Positions 35,628 to 45,200 of a stretch of DNA of 64,000 bases are shown piece by piece; the first letter of the stretch is position 1, and each line of letters starts with the position of its first letter. The notes beneath the pieces were generated by a model that was given only the letters and a program-made list of their open reading frames with translations, made no database searches and was not told the DNA's origin. This stretch comes from Levilactobacillus suantsaiihabitans. Its GTDB lineage: Bacteria > Bacillota > Bacilli > Lactobacillales > Lactobacillaceae. The position numbers were made by a program, and so were the translations under genes. The DNA lies in contig NZ_RKLX01000007.1 of assembly GCF_004745505.1 (NCBI RefSeq), positions 1 to 64,000 on the forward strand. Reading direction: 5' to 3'.

Positions 35628-36008
35628 CTAGTCGTCTTCGTCATCCTCGGGAGGATTAATGGTTTGATGATTTTCTTGTAGCACCGCATTCGTGTAATGC
35701 TCCAGGTCAGCCAAGATGGTCGCGCTATCGCCTTGCTGTTGGGCCGCCAGGTTTTCAGCGACTGCCCAGCGCGCTAACGTGGGCGTGATGGGCACGATGT
35801 CTTGCACGATGGTCATGTCGGAATCATCTTGATGCTGTTCTTGAATCGTTCGGAAACTTTCAATGTCCGTGATGAGGCGCAGGACTTTACCAGTCGCCCG
35901 TTCCACGGACTTAAAAATAACGAAGTGGGCGCGCTGATTAGCTTCGTCCATGCGCGCACGAATCGCTTCTAATTGGTCTTGATCAATATTAATTGCCACT
36001 GCTTTCAC
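35628..36008 (-). CDS. unrecognised small acidic protein
   Basis: A 126-residue soluble protein with a probable GTG start 7 bases after AAGGA. It has an N-terminal alpha/beta segment (AINIDQDQLEAIRARMDEANQRAHFVIFK) and a very acidic tail (PPEDDEDD). I do not recognise a family. It is followed by its own terminator. Confidence 0.65.
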   Translation of the reverse strand: MKAVAINIDQDQLEAIRARMDEANQRAHFVIFKSVERATGKVLRLITDIESFRTIQEQHQDDSDMTIVQDIVPITPTLARWAVAENLAAQQQGDSATILADLEHYTNAVLQENHQTINPPEDDEDD

Positions 36009-36085
36009 CCCACTGTCCTTATTTTAACAAACATTCTCGCAGGCCACGATAGAATTTACCAGTTTTTTGGCAAACTTAATTTGTT

Positions 36086-36688
36086 TTAGCAAATGGCTAG
36101 CGACTGGTAGTCCGCGCCGCCAACCGTCATCAGCTTAACGGCAACCTGGGCCACTGTTTCACGTGGAACAGTACCCGCGGGGACGGCCGCGCCTTCCTTG
36201 ATGATCTGCGGCGCCCGGTTTGCCTCATCGCTTAACGTCACCGGCCGCAAGATGGTGTACGGAAATTCCGTCTCGTCCACCAATTTGGCGGCATAACGCT
36301 GCTGATTCAGGTACTCCTTGACGTCGGTGATTCCTGGGTAGACCAGGTCGCCGGTCACCTCTTGGTCGACGCCCGCCGTACTCAACATGACAAAACGCGT
36401 CAACGTCAGACGCTGGTGGTATTGGGCGTCAAACAGTGCCTCAAATGCCAGGTCCACGTCCATGCCGCTCAACGCCGAGAAGACCACAGGTTGGTCCTGC
36501 AAGGCCGGGCCGTAAGTGGCCTCCTGGGTCAAATCACCGTTCAACACCGTGACCTGCTGGGCCAATGCAGGCGCCACCGTGTCTTTAGGGCCACACAGCA
36601 CCCGCACTGTGGCGTCGGTCTGGCTGGCCAATTGTTGGGCGACCAGTTGCCCGAGGGTCGTTGCGCCCACGATTAAGTAAGTTGTCAT
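36086..36688 (-). CDS. NAD(P)-binding SDR-like oxidoreductase (NmrA type)
   Basis: A 200-residue Rossmann protein. The nucleotide loop reads LIVGATTLGQLVAQQL at the N-terminus, with VLNGDLTQ and FVMLSTAGVD strands and the NmrA-like PYTILRPVTLSDE near residue 145. It is probably an atypical short-chain dehydrogenase or redox-sensing protein; the substrate is unknown. ATG 36688 follows GGAGCGG. A perfect parS sequence lies inside the coding region. Confidence 0.85.
   Translation of the reverse strand: MTTYLIVGATTLGQLVAQQLASQTDATVRVLCGPKDTVAPALAQQVTVLNGDLTQEATYGPALQDQPVVFSALSGMDVDLAFEALFDAQYHQRLTLTRFVMLSTAGVDQEVTGDLVYPGITDVKEYLNQQRYAAKLVDETEFPYTILRPVTLSDEANRAPQIIKEGAAVPAGTVPRETVAQVAVKLMTVGGADYQSLAIC
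36155..36170 (-). promoter_or_regulatory. parS-like ParB site 2, perfect match
   Basis: The minus strand reads TGTTCCACGTGAAACA, identical to TGTTNCACGTGAAACA. It is inside the oxidoreductase gene, encoding VPRET, as several known parS sites are. Confidence 0.8.
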
Positions 36689-36758
36689 TTTCACCGCTCC
36701 TTTTCCTTGCCTTCCAGTGTACCAGAAAGTGGCGCTGGCTAACACCGGACCAAGTTAT

Positions 36759-36787
36759 TTTTCACGCCTGGAAAAATCCGTTATAAT
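36759..36787 (+). promoter_or_regulatory. promoter of the aldo/keto reductase
   Basis: TTTTCA (36759-36764), 17 bases, perfect TATAAT (36782-36787). AGGAGG precedes the ATG at 36838. Confidence 0.6.
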
Positions 36788-36837
36788 AGGAAATGTATTT
36801 GAATCCGGTTTCACAACTTCATTAGGAGGGTCACTGT

Positions 36838-37821
36838 ATGACACACAAACAAGTTACGATTGGTAAAACTGATGTGCAGGCCACGCCACTCGGTCTCGGG
36901 ACTAACGCGGTCGGCGGCTACAACCTCTTCCCCAATTTAAAAGATGAAGACGGCTTGAACCTGGTCAAGGCCGGGCTGAACAATGGTATCAAATTACTCG
37001 ATACCGCCTACGTTTACGGCCTGGGCCACTCCGAAGAATTGGTCGGCCAAGCCATGCACGACTTTGACCGCCACAGCTTTGCGCTGGCAACCAAGGGCGC
37101 CCAGGACTTTTCGAGCGGCGAACAGGTCATCAATAACGATCCGAAATTTTTGACCGCCCAAGTCGAAGCCAGTCTGAAACGCCTCAACACGGACTACTTG
37201 GACATCTACTACATTCACTTCCCTGACAAGCAAACGCCCAAGGCCGAAGCGGTCGGTGCCCTACAACGCTTGCGCGAACAAGGCAAGATCCGTGCAATTG
37301 GCCTGTCCAACTTCAGCCTAGACCAGGTCAAGGAAGCCAACGCCGACGGATACGTGGACGTGGTCGAAGACGAATTTAGCCTGCTGCACCGCGACCATGA
37401 AGCCGACCTGATGCCGTACCTCAAGGACCATCAAATCAGCTTTGTGCCGTACTTCCCACTGGCTTCTGGCCTGTTGACCGGGAAATACGACCAAGACGTC
37501 ACCTTCCCGGCTGACGATATTCGCAGCCAAATCAGCGATTTCCAAGAACCCCGTTACAGCCAGGCCCTCAAGGCCATCGACGCCATTCGGCCGATTGCCG
37601 ACGCGCACCAAGCCACGGTGGCCCAAACCGTCTTGGCCTGGTACATGCAAGATCCACTGGTCAGTGTCGTCATCCCCGGTGCCAAGCGTGCCGCTCAAGT
37701 CGAGGCCAACGCCCAAGCTTTGGACGTGACCCTCAGCGACGCGGAATATCAAACGATCGACACGGCCTTTTCTGGCTTCAAGACCATCACCAGTGGCAAG
37801 TCCCTGGCGGATCCGGATTAA
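36838..37821 (+). CDS. aldo/keto reductase
   Basis: NADPH-dependent oxidoreductase of 327 residues with the family TIM-barrel signatures: LDTAYVYGLGHSEELVG (catalytic Asp and Tyr), the Lys in ALATKG, YLDIYYIHFPD (catalytic His), and AIGLSNFSLDQV. The C-terminal VVIPGAKRAAQVEANA binds the cofactor. The physiological substrate cannot be read. It is followed by a B-type repeat whose tail hairpin is its terminator. Confidence 0.92.
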   Translation: MTHKQVTIGKTDVQATPLGLGTNAVGGYNLFPNLKDEDGLNLVKAGLNNGIKLLDTAYVYGLGHSEELVGQAMHDFDRHSFALATKGAQDFSSGEQVINNDPKFLTAQVEASLKRLNTDYLDIYYIHFPDKQTPKAEAVGALQRLREQGKIRAIGLSNFSLDQVKEANADGYVDVVEDEFSLLHRDHEADLMPYLKDHQISFVPYFPLASGLLTGKYDQDVTFPADDIRSQISDFQEPRYSQALKAIDAIRPIADAHQATVAQTVLAWYMQDPLVSVVIPGAKRAAQVEANAQALDVTLSDAEYQTIDTAFSGFKTITSGKSLADPD

Positions 37822-37827
37822 GTTCCA

Positions 37828-37946
37828 AGAGGGAGACCGCAGGCGCTTAGTCGGCGAGCATTAAGGCCGACTGCCTGCGGACACCCGTTTCAACTAGCTA
37901 ACTGTTCATCACCCAAGAGTCTGGGAATTCTCCCCGGCTCTTTTTT
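37828..37946 (+). repeat. structured repeat B, short variant with terminator
   Basis: It starts 7 bases after the reductase stop. The outer stem CCGCAGGCG (37838-37846) pairs with GCCTGCGG (37873-37880), replacing CCAAAAGGC/GCCTTTTGG of other copies with both sides changed together. GCGAGCATTAAGGC is shared with the copy at 60259. The tail hairpin GAGTCTGGGA/TCCCCGGCTC plus TTTTTT (37917-37946) is a good terminator. Confidence 0.75.
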
Positions 37947-38052
37947 GTGCGCCAGCAGTCCACGAACTAACCGATTATAAAATAATTTATAATTCGTGAT
38001 TGCATTTCAATCAGGAACATGATAAGCTCTATAAGGATTGATTAAGAACAAA

Positions 38053-38084
38053 AACACGAACGATACTGCTAAACGTTCGGATTT
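38053..38084 (+). promoter_or_regulatory. pair of inverted PurBoxes (PurR operator)
   Basis: AACACGAACGAT (38053-38064) and, inverted, AAACGTTCGGATTT (38071-38084) match the PurR PurBox (AWWWCCGAACWWT) around CGAAC, in the usual inverted arrangement. A possible promoter is TTGATT (about 38037) and GATACT (38061). This supports a purine permease downstream. Confidence 0.7.
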
Positions 38085-38115
38085 TACATAAATTTGCCTA
38101 AAGGAGCAATCATTC

Positions 38116-39426
38116 ATGCAAAGAATCGCTGACTTTTTTCATTTTGAAGAACTGGGCACGAACTACAAGAAAGAAACGCTGGCCGGCTTAACGACCTTCG
38201 TTTCCATGGCCTACATCTTGTTCGTAAACCCGCAAGTGCTGGGGGCTTCTGGCATCAGCCAGGGCGCCGTGTTTACCGCGACGGCCTTTGCCTCGGCCTT
38301 CGGGTGCATGCTGATGGGGATCCTCGCCAACTACCCGATCGCCATCTCCGCGAGTCTAGGAATCAACGCCTTCTTCGCCTACTCCGTGGTCATTGGGATG
38401 AAGGTGCCGTGGGAAACGGCGCTGGCTGGCGTCTTCGTGGCGTCCATCCTGTTCATGATCTTGACGGCCTTCAAGCTGCGGGAAAAGGTGGTCGACGCCA
38501 TCCCGCGTGATCTGAAAATGGCCATCAGTGCCGGGATCGGCCTGTTCATCGCCTTTATTGGGTTGAGTCAAGGTGGCTTAATCGTCGCCGACAAGTCCAC
38601 AGTCGTGACGCTGGGCTCCCTGCAGGTCGGTAGCACGTGGCTGACCATCTTCGGCCTGATCGTGACGTTAGTCTTGATGAGTGCCCGCGTTCCCGGAGCC
38701 ATCTTCATCGGGATGGTCGCCAACTCCATTTTGGGACTTGCGACGGGGCTGATCGCCATGCCCAAGCAATTGATTTCCGGTGTCCCAAGCATCAGCTCCA
38801 CCTTTATGGTCGGGTTGACCCACGTGTCGAGCATCAACTCCTTACAGCTGGTCGTGGTCGTCTTGACCTTCTTACTGGTTACCTTCTTTGACACCACCGG
38901 GACCTTGGTTGGCCTGGCCGAACAAGCCGGATTAGTCAAGAACAACAAGCTACCCCGGATTGGTAAGGCCCTGATGGCTGACTCCAGTACCATGGTGGTC
39001 GGTTCCCTGTTAGGGACGTCGCCGATGGGTGCCTTCGTGGAATCTTCCGCCGGAATCGCCGTTGGTGGCCGGAGCGGGTTTACCGCCATCGTCACCGGGA
39101 TTCTCTTCATCTTCGGGGCCTTCTTCTCCCCACTGCTCGCGGTCGTGACCAACCAAGTCACCGCCCCAGCCTTGATTATCGTGGGTGTGCTGATGGCCCA
39201 ATCCCTGAAGAACATTCATTGGGAAAAATTCGAAGTGGCCGCGCCAGCCTTCCTGATCGTCTTGGGCATGCCGTTGACTTACAGCATCTCCGACGGAATC
39301 GCGCTGGGCTTCATCACCTACCCACTGACCATGATTGCGGCCAAGCGTGGTAAGGAAGTCGGCGCCATGATGTACGGGTTAGCCGTCGTCTTCGTCTTGT
39401 TCCTATGGATCTTAAACGCTGATTAA
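38116..39426 (+). CDS. NCS2 family purine permease (AzgA/PbuG type)
   Basis: A 436-residue transporter with about 12-14 helices. It begins with FHFEELGTNYKKETLAGLTTFVSMAYILFVNP, typical of the AzgA-like branch, and has FFDTTGTLVGLAEQAG and GTSPMGAFVESSAGIAVGGRSG, the substrate-site helices 8 and 10. It probably imports hypoxanthine/guanine or adenine by proton symport. PurBoxes upstream imply repression by PurR. AAAGGAG precedes the ATG. Confidence 0.93.
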   Translation: MQRIADFFHFEELGTNYKKETLAGLTTFVSMAYILFVNPQVLGASGISQGAVFTATAFASAFGCMLMGILANYPIAISASLGINAFFAYSVVIGMKVPWETALAGVFVASILFMILTAFKLREKVVDAIPRDLKMAISAGIGLFIAFIGLSQGGLIVADKSTVVTLGSLQVGSTWLTIFGLIVTLVLMSARVPGAIFIGMVANSILGLATGLIAMPKQLISGVPSISSTFMVGLTHVSSINSLQLVVVVLTFLLVTFFDTTGTLVGLAEQAGLVKNNKLPRIGKALMADSSTMVVGSLLGTSPMGAFVESSAGIAVGGRSGFTAIVTGILFIFGAFFSPLLAVVTNQVTAPALIIVGVLMAQSLKNIHWEKFEVAAPAFLIVLGMPLTYSISDGIALGFITYPLTMIAAKRGKEVGAMMYGLAVVFVLFLWILNAD

Positions 39427-39430
39427 ACCA

Positions 39431-39471
39431 AACCCGTCATTGGGGCGTCTAGCCTGAATGACGGGTTTTTT
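39431..39471 (+). terminator. terminator of the purine permease
   Basis: AACCCGTCATT and AATGACGGGTT enclose a 15-base loop and run into TTTTTT. Confidence 0.9.
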
Positions 39472-39557
39472 GCACGTTACTTAAGAACCAAGGCGATTAC
39501 CGATGGCTTTACCCCCCCAACCAAACGAACTGATTTTTCAGCTAGGAACTTTGTCCA

Positions 39558-39613
39558 CCTCATTAAAAAATCGCGTGACCTGTCACAATGGGTCACGCGA
39601 TTTTTTAATGAGG
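39558..39613. terminator. 23-base perfect inverted repeat, bidirectional terminator
   Basis: 39558-39580 and 39591-39613 are perfectly complementary over 23 bases around a 10-base loop. The T-rich part lies within the arms (ATTTTTTAAT). The stop codon of the minus-strand gene (39605-39607) lies inside the right arm. Confidence 0.85.
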
Positions 39614-39991
39614 AAGTCGGCGACTGTGCCGGATTCCCGTCAACCATTGCCCGATCATCAGTCCAGCCAAGGCCAGCGTCAGATAATTCACAACATTGGC
39701 CACCTGCCACAAGACGGCCAACCCACCATGGACGGCGGGCTCGACATCCCAGAACAGATAAACCAGATCTAGAACGATCACGTAGGCCAATTCTCTGCCG
39801 GAACGGAGATGACCGTGCCATAACTCGCGACGGTGATGGGTCCAAAAAATCAAACTGGCGTTAACTAGCAGCAAGAAGATGCCCAAGTATGTAAAGCGCA
39901 GCCACCACGGTCCGGCCAACGTCAAGGCCGTAAAAATCGCTGCTAGATTGCCCACTAGTCCAGTCGTCAGTACCCAGCCGCGTTTGGGCAT
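39605..39991 (-). CDS. small membrane protein, third gene of trio
   Basis: A 128-residue membrane protein with four predicted helices (from VLTTGLVGNLAAIFTALTLAG to the C-terminal ALAGLMIGQWLTG). The family is not recognised. ATG 39991 lies 7 bases after GGGGGAGG. It follows the second gene of the trio by 19 bases, so one transcript is likely. Confidence 0.7.
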   Translation of the reverse strand: MPKRGWVLTTGLVGNLAAIFTALTLAGPWWLRFTYLGIFLLLVNASLIFWTHHRRELWHGHLRSGRELAYVIVLDLVYLFWDVEPAVHGGLAVLWQVANVVNYLTLALAGLMIGQWLTGIRHSRRLPH

Positions 39992-40010
39992 ATTGCCACC
40001 TCCCCCGAAA

Positions 40011-40469
40011 TTACTGCCGGCGGTGAAGCCCCCAGTGCAAGACATTGAATGCCAGAATTCCGCCGATAAATACCAGGCTGTCCAGCCCTAAAAAGAGCAC
40101 TGCCGTGGGCGGTAGCGCGACGACGCCATTTAGTAGACTCACACCAGCCATCAACACCACCAATCCCAATAGCACGCCCCGCGACCAGGTCAACCAGTTA
40201 CGGGTCGGATTAGCGTCACGTTCATTTAACAAATACAGCCAATGCGTGGTCGTCGCAATCGGCTGACTGTGCGCACTGCCCCGGTAGCGATACCAGGCGC
40301 TGCTGAGCACTAAACCGACCAGCACGACGAATAACGTCCCCAGAACTGTGATCCGCCACGGCCAAAGGTCATCCCAGTCCAACAATGACAGGGCCAGTTG
40401 TCCCGTGATGACGAGCTGAAAGATGTCGCCGAAAAATAACTGCCAGTAATCGTGTTGTTGCTTGGTCAT
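40011..40469 (-). CDS. small membrane protein, second gene of trio
   Basis: A 152-residue protein with four helices. It shares with its upstream neighbour the layout QLFFGDIFQLV..LGQL-like first helix and a loop HWLYLLNERDANPTRNWLTWSRG that parallels HWLYLANEPQGDFRGLNWTKG there, so the two are paralogues. The start overlaps the previous stop by 4 bases (ATGA), indicating translational coupling. Function unknown. Confidence 0.7.
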   Translation of the reverse strand: MTKQQHDYWQLFFGDIFQLVITGQLALSLLDWDDLWPWRITVLGTLFVVLVGLVLSSAWYRYRGSAHSQPIATTTHWLYLLNERDANPTRNWLTWSRGVLLGLVVLMAGVSLLNGVVALPPTAVLFLGLDSLVFIGGILAFNVLHWGLHRRQ

Positions 40470-40954
40470 GCCTGACCACCTCGCAATCGTGCGTGATGCT
40501 GCCACCAACGCACCGCCCAAAGGCCAATGATTCCCAGCACGAGTCCCCCAACGGCGACGACCACCGTTAGCTTCACGACTAGCTGTTGGCCGGTCGACCA
40601 GCCCAGTGTCGCGCCGAATTGAAAGACCAACAAATTAAAAATGATGGCGCCACACCAGATTCCCTTCGTCCAATTCAGGCCTCTAAAATCACCTTGTGGT
40701 TCATTGGCTAGATACAGCCAGTGGTCCGCCTGCGCCCAGGTAAACTCACGGACATCTGGTCGCGGACGCCAAAATCCCACGACCAACAACCCCAATATCA
40801 CGAGTAGATAGCCGAAAAACAGTAGCGACGACCCCCACTGATAGTACCACGCACCTAGTCGCAGTTGCCCCAGCGTCACACTGTTGCAGAAGACTAGCAA
40901 GATCAGCCCATCATTGAATTGTTGCAGCAAGTAATCCCGTACATGTTTTGTCAC
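40466..40954 (-). CDS. small membrane protein, first gene of trio
   Basis: A 162-residue protein with four helices and the conserved loop DHWLYLANEPQGDFRGLNW. The start is GTG at 40954, 7 bases after GGGGAGG. A promoter with TATAAA and a tandem palindrome lies 40 bases upstream. The trio resembles no transporter I can name; with its operator it could be an envelope-stress or antimicrobial-response module, which is a guess. Confidence 0.7.
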   Translation of the reverse strand: MTKHVRDYLLQQFNDGLILLVFCNSVTLGQLRLGAWYYQWGSSLLFFGYLLVILGLLVVGFWRPRPDVREFTWAQADHWLYLANEPQGDFRGLNWTKGIWCGAIIFNLLVFQFGATLGWSTGQQLVVKLTVVVAVGGLVLGIIGLWAVRWWQHHARLRGGQA

Positions 40955-40994
40955 TTGATTTCCTCCCCTGGAAATACCGTAGACCACATTTTAT

Positions 40995-41014
40995 AACCCG
41001 GGTTAACCCAGGTT
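40995..41014. promoter_or_regulatory. tandem palindrome operator upstream of trio
   Basis: AACCCGGGTTAACCCAGGTT: two adjacent copies of the palindrome AACCYGGGTT, next to TTATAAAAT, which could be the -10 of the minus-strand operon. The 17 bases ATAACCCGGGTTAACCC recur at 41222-41238. Confidence 0.6.
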
Positions 41015-41221
41015 ATTTTCCTAACTGTTACAAACTGTTGCTACCTAACGGCGAAATATTGATTATCTTTTTTGCAGGCATAGTCGTTTGCTCAAGATTC
41101 ACCGCCACCAGGCACACTCCTAAGATACCGTATTTTTCTACGCTTGCAAAGGAGGAAATTTAGCATTGATGTCAGTGTATCGATTTACGCCCTGAACATT
41201 ACCTATCAGTTGATTTCAAAA

Positions 41222-41239
41222 ATAACCCGGGTTAACCCG
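41222..41239. promoter_or_regulatory. second copy of the AACCCGGGTT site
   Basis: ATAACCCGGGTTAACCCG, 17 bases identical to 40993-41009, 5 bases beyond the stop of the prenyltransferase gene. The 207 bases between the two sites contain AAAGGAGG and an ATG at 41169 that opens only an 8-codon frame. Confidence 0.55.
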
Positions 41240-41243
41240 CCCA

Positions 41244-42158
41244 CTACAACCAGGTCCCCAGCGCAAACAACAGCGGGTAGGCCACGAAAAATAGCGCGGC
41301 ACTCTTGACCATCGTCATAAAGGTCCGACGCTTGTCTTGCACGGCAAAGAAGGGCTGCATCCCCCGCCACATCACGGGCAATAACAGCACTGCTAACGCC
41401 GTCCAAACCGGCGCAATCCCCAGCGCCACGTTGACCAAGGGCCACAGACTCCCCGCCACCACGACCACTTGAATCAGCCGCACGGCACCCGGTTGGCCCA
41501 GGTAGTACGCCAACGTGTAGCGGTGATTTGCAATGTCTTCTGCCCGGTCGGCCGTATCATTGGCCAGCTGGAGCGTAAAGAAAATCAGCGTGAGTGGTAG
41601 GCACAACAAAAAGGTCACCCCCACTATCGACCAAGTCAGCGGCCGTTCTCCGTAAATGGACACGTAGACACAGGTCAACTGGATCAAAAAAGCAATCGCT
41701 AGGGCGACCACAATAGCTGAAACCGGCGTCGCGTTGATGGGTCGCGGCCCCGCCGTGTAAAAGATGCCAATCAGATAGCCGACGGCACCAAACACCGCCA
41801 CCGGCCAGCCGGTCCGTAAGACCAAAACGACGCCCGGCACGGCAGCCAAGGCATACAATCCCCACGCCAGTCGCGCGACCCCGCTTTCTGGCAACGCAAG
41901 CCGGCCGATTGGATTGGTCTGTTGCGCGTACCCCGTCCGATCGTGGGCGTGGCGATAATCATAATAATTATCCGCCACATTGACGGCCAAATCGAAGATG
42001 AAGACGACCAGCAGACACAAGCCGACGTTTACCCAATTCACCGTTCCCGCATAGTATTGGGCAATCGCTGCCCCCAAGATGAACCACATCACATTGAGTG
42101 GCGCCGTGTAGATCTCCGTCAATTCGTAGAACACGGGCCACGTTAACCATCGTGACAT
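41244..42158 (-). CDS. UbiA family prenyltransferase (MenA-like)
   Basis: A 304-residue membrane prenyltransferase with 8-9 helices. The first Asp-rich motif reads NVADNYYDYRHAHD and the second DTADRAEDIANHRYT, both needed for Mg-diphosphate binding. MenA-like proteins attach a polyprenyl chain to dihydroxynaphthoate for menaquinone. The rest of that pathway is not visible here and many lactobacilli have only partial quinone pathways. ATG 42158 has GGGGAG 8 bases upstream; the GTG at 42167 is too close to it. Confidence 0.85.
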   Translation of the reverse strand: MSRWLTWPVFYELTEIYTAPLNVMWFILGAAIAQYYAGTVNWVNVGLCLLVVFIFDLAVNVADNYYDYRHAHDRTGYAQQTNPIGRLALPESGVARLAWGLYALAAVPGVVLVLRTGWPVAVFGAVGYLIGIFYTAGPRPINATPVSAIVVALAIAFLIQLTCVYVSIYGERPLTWSIVGVTFLLCLPLTLIFFTLQLANDTADRAEDIANHRYTLAYYLGQPGAVRLIQVVVVAGSLWPLVNVALGIAPVWTALAVLLLPVMWRGMQPFFAVQDKRRTFMTMVKSAALFFVAYPLLFALGTWL

Positions 42159-42212
42159 TTCAATCACTCCCCTAAAAGTTTTACTGCCTCTTCAGTGTAC
42201 CAAATCAGACGC

Positions 42213-42252
42213 AAAATGGCGGCTCTCAAGTCTCGAGAGTCGCCATTTTTTT
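42213..42252. terminator. terminator of yfhO, probably bidirectional
   Basis: AAAATGGCGGCTCTC and GAGAGTCGCCATTTTTTTT form a long stem. It lies directly after the yfhO stop and before the start of the prenyltransferase gene. Confidence 0.85.
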
Positions 42253-42262
42253 AAGATTAAGG

Positions 42263-45200
42263 TCACCGCCAATACCGCCAGCCGATTTCACCCACTAAAA
42301 TCAGGGTGCCGACCACGGTCAGTGCCCAGCCGAGTTTCAGTCCCGGCGTCTGGTAAGTCAACTGGATGTGGTGGGTACCACGGGTCAGACGCGCGCCCAC
42401 GAAGCCGTCGTTGACCACCTGCGTGGGCGTTGACCGCCCATCGACCGTCAGCCGCCAACCGGTGGAGTACGGAATCGACGTGGTCAGCACGCTGGTTCGG
42501 GCCGTCGTTAGGTCGCCGGTCACCCGGTTGTTGGTGACCCGTTCGTGCTGCAGGCCGCGACGCTGCACGCGGTGGACCTGTTGGTTGTAGGCTTTTCCAA
42601 ATGGCACGGCAATCAACCGGGCGGATTTGAAATTGATCTGCTGCGTGGCGTTAAAGGTCACGTCCACCGTTTTGCGCAACTGCTTGGAATAGCCCAGGTT
42701 GAGCAAGACGTGTTGCTTGGGCTCGTAGTCCGACAGGTTGTCGACGCCAAATTGGGAAAAGGTCTTGGCCGCATTACGCGTCTTGGCCGTGACCCAGTAG
42801 TCCCCCAGATCCGGGTTGCGCGTCGCCGTCCGCCAGGCATTCAACTTGGTCAGTGCCGAGCGCGGTGTGGCCCCCAGCACGCTGGTATTGTCCTGGGCTT
42901 GGAGCTGGCCACGGGTGGTCAAGCGATCCGACGTGATGCCGGTAAGCTCCAAATATAACTCCGTCCCCCGCGCGCGTTGTGGGTGCTTGAGGGTCAACGT
43001 GTAGCTGAGCGGCTGGCCCTGTGCGTCACTAGTCAGCTGGCGCAAGCCGTGGGCATTGGCCTGAGTGGTGCGTTTCACGATCGTTTGGTTCTGCGCCAAG
43101 ACGCGTTGAAGGGCCTGACGATGCCGCTGCAAGCCCACCATAGGCCCGTATTGCAAAACGTCGCGGCGACTGATCAGACCGTCAGCATCGACGGTCAGTT
43201 GCGGTGCCTTCAGCGTCGCCCCGTACGTCGCCGTTTGCTTGTCGTTGAGTCCCTTTCTTTGACCGGCCAAGGCCTGTTTTAACCGGTATTGAATCACCTT
43301 ATTGGTACTGTCGATCACCGGCACCGTATCGGGGGTCACCGTATAGGCCAGCTGGCGCTTGGGAGACTGGTAGGTCGCCGCCGTCACTCCGGCCACCGGC
43401 TTGGTCGTGACCGCCGCTTGCGTTAAGCTGCGTTCGCGATCCACCCCCGACAACTGCCGCCAAGCCGTCGTGGTCAAGGCTTGCGGCTGGGTGTAGACCA
43501 GTGGAAAGGCCAGGTTGGTGGTCAACGCCTGGGTGCCGACGCCGTTAGACAGCGCGTACACCGGCTTTTCGGGGAACACCTTACCCGCAGCACGATAGCC
43601 GTACGGCAAGGCCTGGTGCGTGGCCACCTGGTCTGCACGGGCAAACAGCGTCTTGACGCCCAGCAGTTGATTCAGTGTGGTCCGGCTGTCGCCTTGGCCA
43701 ATCGGGGCGTTCATGGCGTACTCAGAATTTTGCAAGTCGCGGCTGAACTGCCCCACGTAGCCGTTTTGCACGGAAAAATACGACATGACCCCGTGCAACC
43801 CGTGCGTCATGGTCATGTTATTGCCGACCGTCCGAAATAAATTAAAATTGCGGGTGGCGTCGACGCGGCTAAAGGTCTGCTCATCTTGAGCCACGGTCTG
43901 CGCACCGTCAAAATAGTCTTGAATGTAACGAGTCGCATCCCCGCGCCGCAACTCCTGGGTAGCCTGCACCCCAGCATTGGGGTCGTAATACCCCCAGGCG
44001 TTGTTGACCAAATTTAACCCGACCAGCACACTCACCAAGCTCCAGGTGATCCGCGCGGGGGCAGTGATCATTAAGACCGCCAGCAGTGCCAGCAGCAGGC
44101 CATAGGTGATCAGGTCCCGCGCGGCATTACTGAAGATGAGACCGTTGCTGAGGTAGACCACAGCGAGCAGTCCCGCCACGCTTCCGGCCAGCCACCAGCG
44201 GTCCCGGGCGGTGAGATGCGTCAGCTGGTCGCCGAGGACCATGGTCGCCAAGCCAAACGGCACCGCGGCCAGTAAGATCCAACGATTGGACGGCGTGGTG
44301 AAGACGTTAAAGGCAGCGGCCACGGCGGGAATCCCCAGTCCCAGTACGATAGCGACTAAGGTGCCGGCCAGCCAGCGGTGTTGCCGCCAGTGGACCAGCG
44401 TATAGACGCAGCCCAGAAAGGTGATGCCACTCATCCCCAGCACCGCCCAGTAATTCAAGGTATTCCCAGTCGTCAAAATGGCATTGCCCAGCGTCAGGTA
44501 GTAGCTCAGCGGATAGGTGAGCAAGCCGTTGGCAAAGATGGCGCCGGTCCGCGTGGATTTTAACATCATCAGTAGGGATGGCACCAAAAAGACGCCGGCA
44601 ATCAGAATCCCGGTCACCGCGGCGGCCAAGAAACGCCCCAGCACCACGCGGCCTTTAACGGCAACGCGACCCTGCTGATGCACGTGCAGGTAGTGGATCA
44701 CCGCATAGATCAGGCTCCCCAGTCCCAGAATGTAGGCAAAGTAAAAATTACTCAGGATCGTGATCCCGGTCATCAGGGCTAATACTCCCCAACCGCGACC
44801 CCGCAAGACCCGGTCGATACCCACGAATAACAGCGGCAACCAGATCATGGGCAATAAGAAAAACGGATGATGCACACCGACCATGAGCGAGTAGCCGGTA
44901 AAGGCGTAGGTCACCGCCCCTAACAGCTGACTGCCGGGCCGAAAGTCATAGCGTTTAGCCAATGCTAAAAAGGCCAGGCCACTGGCGTACAGCCGTAACA
45001 CGATGTCCCAGCCGTAGCCGACCTCGAGCAACCGCGTGGGCAGTAGTGCCACCAGGTAAGCAAACGGGTCGCCCAACACGTAATAGGCCAGCGTTGTGAG
45101 TTTATCGGCCCCTAACCCCAGCGTCCACGACCACCCGGCCAGACCACCTAGGCCTTCCTTTGTCAATAAGCGGTGGAGTTCTAAGATGAGCGGATAGTGC

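Noticed and set aside
37950-38115. Purine riboswitch upstream of the NCS2 permease
   Set aside because: The conserved purine aptamer bases around TATAAT..CTGATATGG are not there. The inverted CGAAC motifs fit PurR boxes better.
41169-41195. An 8-codon frame with a good ribosome site on the plus strand
   Set aside because: Too short to support as a gene; it may be a remnant of a deleted gene and is recorded only within the finding on the flanking operators.
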